From Hymenobacter sp. DG25B (GTDB taxonomy: Bacteria; Bacteroidota; Bacteroidia; Cytophagales; Hymenobacteraceae), in the NCBI RefSeq assembly GCF_000801315.1, contig NZ_CP010056.1, positions 105,181 to 169,180 on the forward strand: a stretch of 64,000 nt of DNA. The letters run 5' to 3'. Positions 55,648 to 63,016 of the stretch are shown piece by piece; position 1 is the stretch's first letter; every line of letters begins with the position of its first letter. Position numbers and translations under genes: made by a program. The notes under the pieces are model-generated. The model worked only from the letters and a program-made list of their open reading frames with translations, ran no database searches and was not told the DNA's origin.

Positions 55648-55743
55648 TCCGGCCACAGGATGATTTTTAGCAGCTTATACCCTGAGCAAAGTCATGGGTA
55701 AAGGCCCGGGTCTCCCCCTCCTTGCCTGCTCTTTCCGCTGTCC

Positions 55744-56454
55744 ATGCTCACTTCCGACCTCCTAACCGCTGCCCGCGCCCGCCTGCGCCGCTACCCCGCC
55801 AAACACACCATTTATTGGGAAGGCGAGCCGGGCAGCTTTTTCTACCAGCTGCAGGCCGGGGCCGTTCGGCTTTTCAGCTGCGGGCAGCGCCAGGACTTTG
55901 TGCACAGCCTGGTATTTCCGGGCGAGACTTTCGGCGAAACCGTCATCGGCACCAATCCGGTGGCTGTTAGCTCGGCCGAAACCCTTACGGATACGGTGGC
56001 ATGGGTAGTAGAGCGAGCCGAGCTGCTGGAGCTGCTGCGCCACCACCCGGCCCTGCACGAGAAGTTCACGCGCCGCCTGGTAGACCTGCTCACATTTCAT
56101 ACCCACATGCGCAGCAATACCACGCTGCTGCCCGCCGCCGAGCAGATACTGCAGCTGGTAGACTACTACGCGCATAAAATGCTGGCCCGTCGCCAGGAAG
56201 TAAGCTGTGATGCCAGCATAGCGCAGCATTGCCGGTTCTGCCAGCATCTGGATAAGCAGCATCCCGATGGCTATATCCCGGTGCCTTTCACGCGCCAGCA
56301 AATTGCCGATATGCTGGGCCTGCGCGTGGAAACAGTGATGCGCACAGTAAAGGAGCTGGATGCCGCCGGCCGCCTGCGCCTGCTGAACCATAAGCTCTAC
56401 TACCGGGTAGTGCTGCCCACCGCGGCCCGCCCGTCCTCACTGGTTCTTAGCTAA
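55744..56454 (+). CDS. Crp/Fnr family regulator with Cys/His-rich insertion, probable nos regulator
   Basis: Transcription regulator of 236 aa. The cyclic-nucleotide-binding fold covers about residues 5-115 (PAKHTIYWEGEPGSFFYQLQ, FPGETFGETVIG), followed by the dimer helix (about 125-150). A winged HTH (about 180-225) has PFTRQQIADMLGLRVETVMRTV; E196 and R200 occupy the positions that read TGA in Fnr, and Met stands where Fnr has Ser212. Between dimer helix and HTH is an insertion with C155, H162, C163, C166, H168 and H173 (SCDASIAQHCRFCQHL), not part of the usual fold; it could bind metal, an Fe-S cluster or respond to NO. It lies directly upstream of nosZ and downstream of RIC, so denitrification control is likely. 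Confidence 0.85.
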   Translation: MLTSDLLTAARARLRRYPAKHTIYWEGEPGSFFYQLQAGAVRLFSCGQRQDFVHSLVFPGETFGETVIGTNPVAVSSAETLTDTVAWVVERAELLELLRHHPALHEKFTRRLVDLLTFHTHMRSNTTLLPAAEQILQLVDYYAHKMLARRQEVSCDASIAQHCRFCQHLDKQHPDGYIPVPFTRQQIADMLGLRVETVMRTVKELDAAGRLRLLNHKLYYRVVLPTAARPSSLVLS

Positions 56455-56543
56455 GCCTTCCTTCCTTTCTGCCGGCTCTGAAGCGGCCGGTTTTAATGCC
56501 TCGCGGCTGCCTGATCTACTCTTTCTCCCAATCCTATTCCTTT

Positions 56544-58547
56544 ATGAAACCATCCAAAATGCTGCTTTCCCTGGCTGGTGCCGGGGCCACAGTGGCCACC
56601 CTGTTATATGTACCGCAGGGCTGCACACCGCACAAGTCGGTAGCAGCCGGGGCCGATGCGCAGGCGGCCGAGAAAGTATATGTAGCCCCCGGCAAGCACG
56701 ATGAGCTTTATAACTTCGTTTCGGGCGGTTTTTCCGGGCAGATGTCGGTGTACGGTATTCCTTCCGGCCGCTTGCTGAAGGTGATTCCCGTTTTTTCCGT
56801 GAACCCGGAAAGTGGCTGGGGCTACAGTGAGGAAACCAAGCCTATGCTGACCACCACCCACGGCTTTGTGCCCTGGGATGACAGCCACCACGTGCAGCTC
56901 AGCCAGACCGAGGGCGCTCAGGACGGCCGCTGGGCCTTCATCAACGGCAACAACACGCCCCGCGTGGCCCGCATCGACCTGAAGACCTTCCGCACCGCGG
57001 AAATCCTGGAAATACCCAACAGCGCCGGCAACCACTCCTCTCCTTACCTCACCGAAAACACGGAGTATCTGGTGGCCGGCACGCGCTTCAGCGTACCCAT
57101 GGGCGAAGGCCAGGAAGTGGATGTGCCCATCAGCTCCTACAAAAAGAACTTCAAAGGCACGCTTTCCTTCATCAAAGTTCGGCCCGAGGATGGCCGCATG
57201 AACGTAGCCTTCCAGATTCTGACGCCCGGCGTGAACTTTGACCTGAGCCGGGCCGGCAAGCGGGACTCGCACGGCTGGTTCTTCTTCTCCTGCTACAACA
57301 CGGAGCAGGCCTTCAACCTGCTGGAAGTAAACGCCTCCCAAAAGGACAAGGACTTTATTCTGGCCGTGAACTGGAAGAAAGCCGAGGAGTATCTGAAAGC
57401 CGGCAAGGGCAAGCGCCTGAAGTCGCCGCACGCCCACAACGTGTGGGATGAGAAAACCCACTCCGGCACTTCCACTATTGAGGAGGATGTGGTACAGCTT
57501 GACCCCCGGGAGCTGCCGGGCCTTTGCTACTTCATTCCCTGCCCCAAAAGCCCCCACGGCACCGATGTAGACCCCAGCGGGGAGTATATTATTGGCAGCG
57601 GCAAGCTGGCGGCCGTCATTCCGGTATTCAGCTTCAGGAAAATGCTGGCGGCTATTGAGAAGAAGGATTATGAAGGCGAGTACGACAAAATTCCGGTGCT
57701 GAAGTACGAAGACGTATTGCACGGCGAAGTGCAGAAGCCCGGCCTGGGCCCGCTGCACACCGAGTTTGACGCCGACGGCAATGCCTACACTAGCTTCTTC
57801 GTGTCGAGCGAAATTGTGAAGTGGAACATTAAGTCGCTGAAAGTGCTGGATCGGGTGCCTACCTACTACTCCATTGGTCACCTCAGTATCCCCGGCGGCG
57901 ACACGCGCAAGCCCTACGGCAAGTACATGATTGCCTATAACAAGATTACCAAGGACCGCTACCTGCCCACCGGCCCCGAGCTGGCCCAGTCGGCGCAGCT
58001 CTACGATATTTCGGGCCCCAAGATGAAGCTGCTGCTGGACTTTCCTACCATTGGCGAGCCTCACTACGCGCAGTCTATTCCCGCCACGCTGGTAGAGCCC
58101 AACTCGGTGAAAGCCTTTAAGCTGGAAGAAAACAAGCATCCCTACGCTACCAAAGGCGAGAAAGAAGCCCGTGTGGAGCGCAAAGGCAACCAGGTGCACG
58201 TGTACATGACGGCCATTCGCTCCCACTTGAACCCCGATATAATTGAGGGCGTGCGCCTGGGCGACGAGGTGTACTTCCACGTGACTAACCTGGAGCAGGA
58301 CTGGGATGTGCCCCACGGTTTTGCCATCAAAGGAGCCGCCGAAAATGCCGAGCTGCTGATTATGCCCGGCGAAACCCAGACGCTGAAATGGAAGCCCAAG
58401 AAAGTAGGCGTTTCCCCCTTCTACTGCACCGACTTCTGCTCGGCGCTGCACCAGGAAATGCAGGGCTACATCCGGGTTTCTCCGGCCGGTAGCACCGTGC
58501 CGGTAGCCTTCAGCGGCGGCCAGACGCAGCCTGCGGCACTGCAATAG
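56544..58547 (+). CDS. nosZ: Nitrous-oxide reductase, clade II (Sec-type)
   Basis: Periplasmic multicopper enzyme of 667 aa that reduces N2O to N2. The start at 56544 (MKPSKMLLSLAGAGATVATL) gives a Sec-type leader; no twin-arginine motif is present, which marks clade II. The CuZ histidines are visible in DDSHHVQLSQTEG, SAGNHSSPYL, PKSPHGTDVDPSG, GPLHTEFDADG and GEPHYAQS. The C-terminal cupredoxin domain carries CuA ligands in FYCTDFCSALHQEMQGY (two Cys, His, Met) preceded by DVPHGFAI. All key ligands appear intact. A Cys at residue 27 follows the leader, but the residues before it fit a lipobox poorly. The gene opens the nos block Z-(membrane protein)-L-D-F-Y. Confidence 0.96.
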   Translation: MKPSKMLLSLAGAGATVATLLYVPQGCTPHKSVAAGADAQAAEKVYVAPGKHDELYNFVSGGFSGQMSVYGIPSGRLLKVIPVFSVNPESGWGYSEETKPMLTTTHGFVPWDDSHHVQLSQTEGAQDGRWAFINGNNTPRVARIDLKTFRTAEILEIPNSAGNHSSPYLTENTEYLVAGTRFSVPMGEGQEVDVPISSYKKNFKGTLSFIKVRPEDGRMNVAFQILTPGVNFDLSRAGKRDSHGWFFFSCYNTEQAFNLLEVNASQKDKDFILAVNWKKAEEYLKAGKGKRLKSPHAHNVWDEKTHSGTSTIEEDVVQLDPRELPGLCYFIPCPKSPHGTDVDPSGEYIIGSGKLAAVIPVFSFRKMLAAIEKKDYEGEYDKIPVLKYEDVLHGEVQKPGLGPLHTEFDADGNAYTSFFVSSEIVKWNIKSLKVLDRVPTYYSIGHLSIPGGDTRKPYGKYMIAYNKITKDRYLPTGPELAQSAQLYDISGPKMKLLLDFPTIGEPHYAQSIPATLVEPNSVKAFKLEENKHPYATKGEKEARVERKGNQVHVYMTAIRSHLNPDIIEGVRLGDEVYFHVTNLEQDWDVPHGFAIKGAAENAELLIMPGETQTLKWKPKKVGVSPFYCTDFCSALHQEMQGYIRVSPAGSTVPVAFSGGQTQPAALQ

Positions 58548-58576
58548 TCTGTTTTGGCTTTGAGCGGTTGACTGGT

Positions 58577-58704
58577 GGCTGTTAGCGCTTCGCTGATGGC
58601 ACTAGCCAACCGCCAGGCGGCTTGGTAAAGGGTCAGAAGGCAGGCGTCTGAAGACCGGAGTTACACCAATCTTAAATCGGATGAAAAGCCATCAGCTAAC
58701 AGCC
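58577..58704. repeat. Inverted repeat between nosZ and the next gene
   Basis: GCCATCAGCTAACAGCC at 58688-58704 is the reverse complement of 58577-58600 except for a six-base insert (GCTTCG) in the left copy. The right arm creates an apparent start reading MKSHQLTANSPK, a phrase typical of translated repeats rather than of proteins. Confidence 0.65.
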
Positions 58705-58734
58705 AACAGCCCAAAGTCTTTCGTCCTCCCAAAT

Positions 58735-59361
58735 ATGATTACTCCTGTTTTGCGCGTGTTGCTGGTGCTGGCATCCCTCCTGCTGCTGGCCACCTTTTGG
58801 GTACCAGTCTGGCGTATTGATTTGTTTGCCCCGCAGTACCCCGAGGGCCTGCAGATGAACATCTGGCTCACGCACCTGAGCGGCAACATTGACTCCATCA
58901 ACGGGCTCAACCACTACATTGGAATGCGCATTATTGAGGAGAAGATGTTCCCCGAGTTCCGGATCCTGCCTTACGTGGTGGGTGCCCTGGTAGCCTGGGG
59001 GCTGCTGGCCGCGGCGGTAGCGCGGCGCTGGCTGGTGGGCACCTGGCTCACGGGCCTGCTGGTATTCTTGGCAGCCGCCATGGTAGACTTCTACCGCTGG
59101 GGCTACGACTACGGCCACAATCTGGACCCGCACGCGGCCATTAAGCTGGAGGGCATGACGTATCAGCCTCCCCTGATTGGCTATAAGCAGCTGCTCAATT
59201 TTGAAGCCTACTCCCTGCCCGATGTTGGGGCCTGGTTTATAGGCGCCGCCGCGGGTCTGGCTGCCCTGGTGATTTGGCGCAGTGCAGCCCGCTACAGCAA
59301 GGCGGCCAAAGAACCGTGGGCATGTCCGCTGCATGGCCGCCGCAAGGTGCTGAGCAGCTGA
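58735..59361 (+). CDS. Membrane protein of the nos cluster, function unknown
   Basis: Integral membrane protein of 208 aa with about four TM helices (LRVLLVLASLLLLATFWVPV; YVVGALVAWGLLAAAVA; WLTGLLVFLAAAMVDFY; GAWFIGAAAGLAALVIW). Conserved-looking polar loops are NIDSINGLNHYIGMRIIEEKMFPE and FYRWGYDYGHNLDPHAAIKLEGM. His, Met and acidic residues in these loops could bind copper or a quinol (inference). The start at 58735 is preferred to 58681, because the extra 18 residues come from an intergenic repeat. Proteins of this kind sit between nosZ and nosL in many clade II clusters and are presumed to be accessory. I do not assign it to NosB with certainty. Confidence 0.75.
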   Translation: MITPVLRVLLVLASLLLLATFWVPVWRIDLFAPQYPEGLQMNIWLTHLSGNIDSINGLNHYIGMRIIEEKMFPEFRILPYVVGALVAWGLLAAAVARRWLVGTWLTGLLVFLAAAMVDFYRWGYDYGHNLDPHAAIKLEGMTYQPPLIGYKQLLNFEAYSLPDVGAWFIGAAAGLAALVIWRSAARYSKAAKEPWACPLHGRRKVLSS

Positions 59362-59409
59362 TCCTGACATTTTTCCTATGTTTTTTTCTTACCTGTTTAC
59401 CGATATACC

Positions 59410-59862
59410 GTGCCTCGTTTACTGCTAGCATTTCTATACCTGATATCGGCCGCCGGGCTGGCGGGCTGCCAGTCCGGCCCCCGGCCGGTGCGGCTGGGAC
59501 AGGACGAATGCGCCCACTGCCGCATGACGGTGGTAAAGCCCGGCTTTGCCGCCGAGCTGGTAACGGACAAAGGCCGCCAGTATATTTTCGATGACCTGAT
59601 TTGCATGAAGGGCTTTCTGCGCGAGCACCCGGAAGTGGCCTCTCAAACCCCTACCCTGCTGGTAGCCGATTTTATGGAGCCGGCCAAATGGCTCCCGGTT
59701 CAAAAGGCCCAATTAATACGCAGCCCCGAGTTTCACACGCCCATGAATGGCCAGGTAGCGGCATTTTCTACTGAAACCGCCGCTCAGGCAGCCACCCGGC
59801 AACTACAGCAGGGCGGCCAAATGCTTACCTGGAATGATGTTGGGCACCTGCAAATACGCTAA
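59410..59862 (+). CDS. nosL: NosL copper chaperone lipoprotein
   Basis: Lipoprotein of 150 aa that delivers Cu(I) for NosZ maturation. The leader (PRLLLAFLYLISAAGLAGC) ends in a lipobox Cys near residue 20. The copper motif is DECAHCRMTVV (CxxCxM), followed by FAAELVTDKGRQYIFDDLICMKGFL, the family core, and AVAFS-like QVAAFSTETAA. The start is GTG at 59410. The end overlaps the beginning of nosD by 29 bases, indicating translational coupling. The gene order nosL-nosD-nosF-nosY is the common maturation set. Confidence 0.93.
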   Translation: MPRLLLAFLYLISAAGLAGCQSGPRPVRLGQDECAHCRMTVVKPGFAAELVTDKGRQYIFDDLICMKGFLREHPEVASQTPTLLVADFMEPAKWLPVQKAQLIRSPEFHTPMNGQVAAFSTETAAQAATRQLQQGGQMLTWNDVGHLQIR

Positions 59863-61105
59863 CGGCTATCTGGCCCGGCCCCTGGCCCTGGTCATAGCGC
59901 TGCTGCTCCTGGCAGTGGCCGGCCAGGCCCGCACCCTGCACGTGGGCCGCGGGCAAACCTACGCCCGCCTGCGGCCGGCCCTGGCCCATGCTGCCGAGGG
60001 GGACACTGTATTGGTGCACCCCGGTATATACCAGGAAGGAAACCTGATACTGCGCCGGCGCGTGGTATTGCGCGGCCTGGGCTGGCCCGTGCTGGATGGC
60101 CGCCACCGCGACGAGCTGCTGACGGTGAAAGCGCACGGGTTTGAGCTCAGCGGCTTTGTGCTGCGCCGCACCGGCCAGGGCAGCATGACGGACTACGCCG
60201 GCGTGAAGGTGTACGACAGCCGCGACGTATACATTCACCACAACCGCCTCCAGGAGTGCTTTTTTGGCATTTACCTTTCCGGCTGTGCCCGGGGCCGGGT
60301 GGAGTTTAATGTGCTGGAGGCCGGGCAGAACCACGCCACCCAAAATGAGTCCGGCAACGGCATTCACCTGTGGCGCTGCGCTCAGATGCGCATCCGCAGC
60401 AACCAGGTGCGCGGGCACCGGGACGGTATCTACTTTGAGTTTGTAACCGACTCCCGCATTGAGCACAACCTGAGCGAAGAAAACCTGCGCTATGGGCTGC
60501 ACTTCATGTTTTCGCACCAGAACAACTATCAATACAACACCTTCCGCCACAACGGTGCCGGCGTGGCTGTGATGTACTCGCACGGCGTAAATATGCGCCG
60601 CAACGCTTTTTTAAATAACCGGGGCGCATCCAGCTATGGCCTCCTGCTGAAAGATATTTCGGATAGCCACATCACCGATAATACCTTCGAAAACAACACC
60701 GTAGGCGTGCAGCTGGAAAGTACCAGCCGGTGCACGCTGCGCCGTAACCGCGTGGAGCGCAACGGCTGGGGCATGCGCATGACGGCCAGCTGCGACCAGA
60801 ACGCCCTGACCGGTAACGCCTTCGTGGGCAACACTTTCGACCTGGCCACCAACGGCACCGTGATGTTGAACATAGTGCGGGGCAACTTCTGGGATAAGTA
60901 CCGCGGCTATGACCTGAACCGGGACCAGATTGGGGACGTGCCCTACCATCCGCTGTCCGCTTTCAGCTACGCCGTGGAGCAGCTGCCGGCGGCCATCATC
61001 TTTTTCCGCAGCCCCATGGTGGAAATGCTGGACCGCACGGAAAAGCTGGTGCCCAGCCTGACGCCTTCCGCCCTAATTGACCCTCGTCCCCGCATCCGTT
61101 TATGA
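59834..61105 (+). CDS. nosD: NosD periplasmic maturation factor
   Basis: Periplasmic right-handed beta-helix protein of 423 aa needed to assemble the CuZ site of NosZ, together with NosF and NosY. A Sec signal peptide covers about residues 14-32 (PLALVIALLLLAVAGQA). Beta-helix repeats of the carbohydrate-binding/CASH type run from about 45 to 330, recognisable from recurring N/D-x-I-x-x-N units (DVYIHHNRLQECFFGIYLSG, SHITDNTFENNTVGVQLEST). The C-terminal end has NFWDKYRGYDLNRDQIGDVPY, a strong NosD signature. Start 59834 (two consecutive ATG codons) lies inside nosL; the stop overlaps the nosF start by four bases. Confidence 0.94.
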   Translation: MMLGTCKYANGYLARPLALVIALLLLAVAGQARTLHVGRGQTYARLRPALAHAAEGDTVLVHPGIYQEGNLILRRRVVLRGLGWPVLDGRHRDELLTVKAHGFELSGFVLRRTGQGSMTDYAGVKVYDSRDVYIHHNRLQECFFGIYLSGCARGRVEFNVLEAGQNHATQNESGNGIHLWRCAQMRIRSNQVRGHRDGIYFEFVTDSRIEHNLSEENLRYGLHFMFSHQNNYQYNTFRHNGAGVAVMYSHGVNMRRNAFLNNRGASSYGLLLKDISDSHITDNTFENNTVGVQLESTSRCTLRRNRVERNGWGMRMTASCDQNALTGNAFVGNTFDLATNGTVMLNIVRGNFWDKYRGYDLNRDQIGDVPYHPLSAFSYAVEQLPAAIIFFRSPMVEMLDRTEKLVPSLTPSALIDPRPRIRL

Positions 61106-61827
61106 TACGCATTAAAGCTCTGACCAAGAATTTCGGCAAAACGGAGGCCCTGCGGGGCGTGAACGTAGAGCTGGCCGCCGGGCGCGTGGTGGTTATTATG
61201 GGCCCCAATGCTTCCGGCAAGTCCACGTTGCTGAAATGCATTCTGGGCGTGGTGCAGCCCGGTAGCGGGAGCATTGAAGTATTGGGGGAGAACATCCGCG
61301 GCCAGTGGCAATACCGCGCCGAAATTGGCTACATGCCGCAGCTGAACCACTTACCCGAAAACCTGACCACCGCCCAGCTTTTTGATATGATTCGGGCGGT
61401 GCGTCCTCCTGCTCCGGGCCAGGCCTTGGACTATGAGCTTTTTGAGCAGTATGAGCTCAGCGGCTGGCTGGATAAGCGCTTGGGCACGCTCTCGGGCGGC
61501 ACCCGACAGAAAATAAATGCCGCCCTGGCCTTTCTGTTTTCGCCCCGCATCATTGTGCTGGATGAGCCCTCCGTGGGCCTGGACCCCGTGGCGGTAGAAA
61601 TACTGAAGGCCAAGGTGCGCAAGTGCCGCGCCCAGGGCCGGCTGGTGCTGCTTACCTCCCACCTGTTTGCCGAGGCCGAGGAGTTGGGCGACGACCTACT
61701 GTACCTGCGCGACGGGCAGGTGCAGCTGAACACCCCTATTGCTGATTTTCTGGAGCTGACGCAGCAACCTTCCTTAGGCGATGCTGTGCTGGCTTACTAT
61801 CACCGTCCTGCTGCTGTTGTATGCTGA
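61102..61827 (+). CDS. nosF: NosF ABC transporter ATP-binding protein
   Basis: ATPase of 241 aa that pairs with NosY. Walker A is GPNASGKSTLL, the Q-loop lies in GYMPQLNHLPENL, the signature LSGGTRQKINAALAF, Walker B IIVLDEPSVGLDPVAVE and the switch His in LTSHLFAEAEELGDD. The ATG overlaps the nosD stop (ATGA), and the end overlaps nosY by seven bases, so translation of D, F and Y is coupled. The complex probably couples ATP hydrolysis to sulfur or copper delivery for the CuZ cluster; mechanistic details come from work on Pseudomonas NosDFY, not from this sequence. Confidence 0.94.
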   Translation: MIRIKALTKNFGKTEALRGVNVELAAGRVVVIMGPNASGKSTLLKCILGVVQPGSGSIEVLGENIRGQWQYRAEIGYMPQLNHLPENLTTAQLFDMIRAVRPPAPGQALDYELFEQYELSGWLDKRLGTLSGGTRQKINAALAFLFSPRIIVLDEPSVGLDPVAVEILKAKVRKCRAQGRLVLLTSHLFAEAEELGDDLLYLRDGQVQLNTPIADFLELTQQPSLGDAVLAYYHRPAAVVC

Positions 61828-62588
61828 ACCTGCTGACTTTTCTGCTGCGCGATTTACTGCGCAACCGTACCGTACTGGCCTACGCGGCCCTGCTCCTGCT
61901 CCTCACCTTCGGCCTGTGGTGGCTGGACCCCGCTCCCGAGCGGGTGGCGCTGAATCTGGTGAACGTGATACTGCTTTTCGTGCCGCTGTACACGGTCATC
62001 TTCACCATCACGTACTTCCACAATTCCCGCGACTTTACGGAGCTGCTGGTGGTATTGCCGCTGCCGCGCCGGGCCGTGCTACTGGGCCAGTTGGGAGCGG
62101 TACTCCTGGCATTGTCGGGGGCATTACTGCTGGGGCTGGGGATGCCGCTGCTTTTGCTGGCTGCCAGCTGGCGCACGCTCACACTGGTGCTCACCGGGCT
62201 GGGTCTTACGTGGGTATTTGTGGCGCTGTCTTATGCCTTAGTGCTGTTTGTGCCGGAGAAAATCAAAAGTATTGGGTTGGGCCTGGTAATGTGGTTTTCG
62301 CTGGCGGTGCTGTATGATGGGCTGGTGCTTGCCCTGCTCTACTGGTTCAGCGACTATCCCATTGAAGCCATGGTGCTGCCCGTAGCCTGCCTGAACCCGT
62401 TGGATCTGGGCCGCATAGTGGTGCTGCTGCAGTTTGATACCGCCGCGCTAATGGGGTATACCGGGGCCGTGTACCAGGACTTTTTCGGTAGCCAGCTGGG
62501 CATAATGGTGGCCAGCACGGTGCTGCTGCTGTGGGTAACCGCCCCCCTGCTGCTGGCCGTGCGGCGCTTCGGGCACATGGACTTATAA
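61821..62588 (+). CDS. nosY: NosY ABC transporter permease
   Basis: Membrane subunit of the NosDFY complex, 255 aa, six TM helices of the ABC-2 type (VLAYAALLLLLTFGLWWL; VILLFVPLYTVIFTITYF; LLALSGALLLGLGMPLLLLA; LVLTGLGLTWVFVALSYAL; GLGLVMWFSLAVLYDGLVL; IMVASTVLLLWVTAPLLLAV). NSRDFTELLVVLPLPRRAVLLGQ after helix 2 is the coupling region typical of NosY. It is the last gene of the nos operon. A weak hairpin (TCCCTG/CAGGGA near 62607-62625) lies between its stop and the convergent cupredoxin gene and may terminate both transcripts. Confidence 0.93.
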   Translation: MLNLLTFLLRDLLRNRTVLAYAALLLLLTFGLWWLDPAPERVALNLVNVILLFVPLYTVIFTITYFHNSRDFTELLVVLPLPRRAVLLGQLGAVLLALSGALLLGLGMPLLLLAASWRTLTLVLTGLGLTWVFVALSYALVLFVPEKIKSIGLGLVMWFSLAVLYDGLVLALLYWFSDYPIEAMVLPVACLNPLDLGRIVVLLQFDTAALMGYTGAVYQDFFGSQLGIMVASTVLLLWVTAPLLLAVRRFGHMDL

Positions 62589-62633
62589 ACGACGCCTCCC
62601 TCTAACTCCCTGTTCTTACCAGGGAAAGAATGC

Positions 62634-63011
62634 CTATTTAACCACCAGACTACCCCGCAGCATACCCATGCCGCAGGTAAAGGGGTACGTGCCCGGTTTT
62701 TCCGGCAGCAGCTCTACCAGCGTGGTTTTAAAGGCGGGCAGGTCGCGGCGGATGCTGAAGTCGGGAAACAGCACTTCTTCTGAGCAGCTGTTTTCCTCGT
62801 CGCGGTAGAAGCTAAGCTGCACCGGCTGGCCGTGTTTCACCTCAATGACGTCCGGCGAGTAGCCGCCCTTTACGGTGATATCCACCTCCTGCACCCCGCT
62901 GGAAGAGGATACCGCGCTGGCCGTTTGGCGCGCCGAGAAGAAAAAATACCAGATGACGAAAGCCACCTGCGCCAGTCCCGTTGCGGTTACAAAAATTTCG
63001 GCGGTATCCAT
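62634..63011 (-). CDS. Membrane-anchored cupredoxin-domain protein
   Basis: Protein of 125 aa with one N-terminal TM helix (about residues 6-25; IFVTATGLAQVAFVIWYFFF) and a cupredoxin domain on the periplasmic side (about 40-125). Possible copper ligands are His in VKHGQPV, Cys in ENSCSEEVLFP, and Cys and Met in YPFTCGMGML. The pattern E-V-x-F-P-D and Y-x-F-x-C-x-M-G-M is that of small cupredoxins often encoded with copper ATPases. It starts five bases after the CopA stop on the same strand and is surely co-transcribed. It probably receives or buffers copper exported by CopA. The gene converges on the nos operon. Confidence 0.85.
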   Translation of the reverse strand: MDTAEIFVTATGLAQVAFVIWYFFFSARQTASAVSSSSGVQEVDITVKGGYSPDVIEVKHGQPVQLSFYRDEENSCSEEVLFPDFSIRRDLPAFKTTLVELLPEKPGTYPFTCGMGMLRGSLVVK

Positions 63012-63016
63012 ATCGG

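Noticed and set aside
56544..56630. NosZ as a lipoprotein anchored at Cys27
   Set aside because: Residues before the Cys (V-P-Q-G) do not fit the lipobox consensus at positions -3 and -2; left open in the entry and not called.
56604..58544. Open frame of 646 codons antisense to nosZ
   Set aside because: Shadow of nosZ, whose copper ligands and length are fully supported; the antisense product has no recognisable motif.
58681..58734. Upstream start ATG giving MKSHQLTANSPK at the nos membrane protein
   Set aside because: These codons belong to an intergenic inverted repeat; the start at 58735 leads directly into a TM helix.
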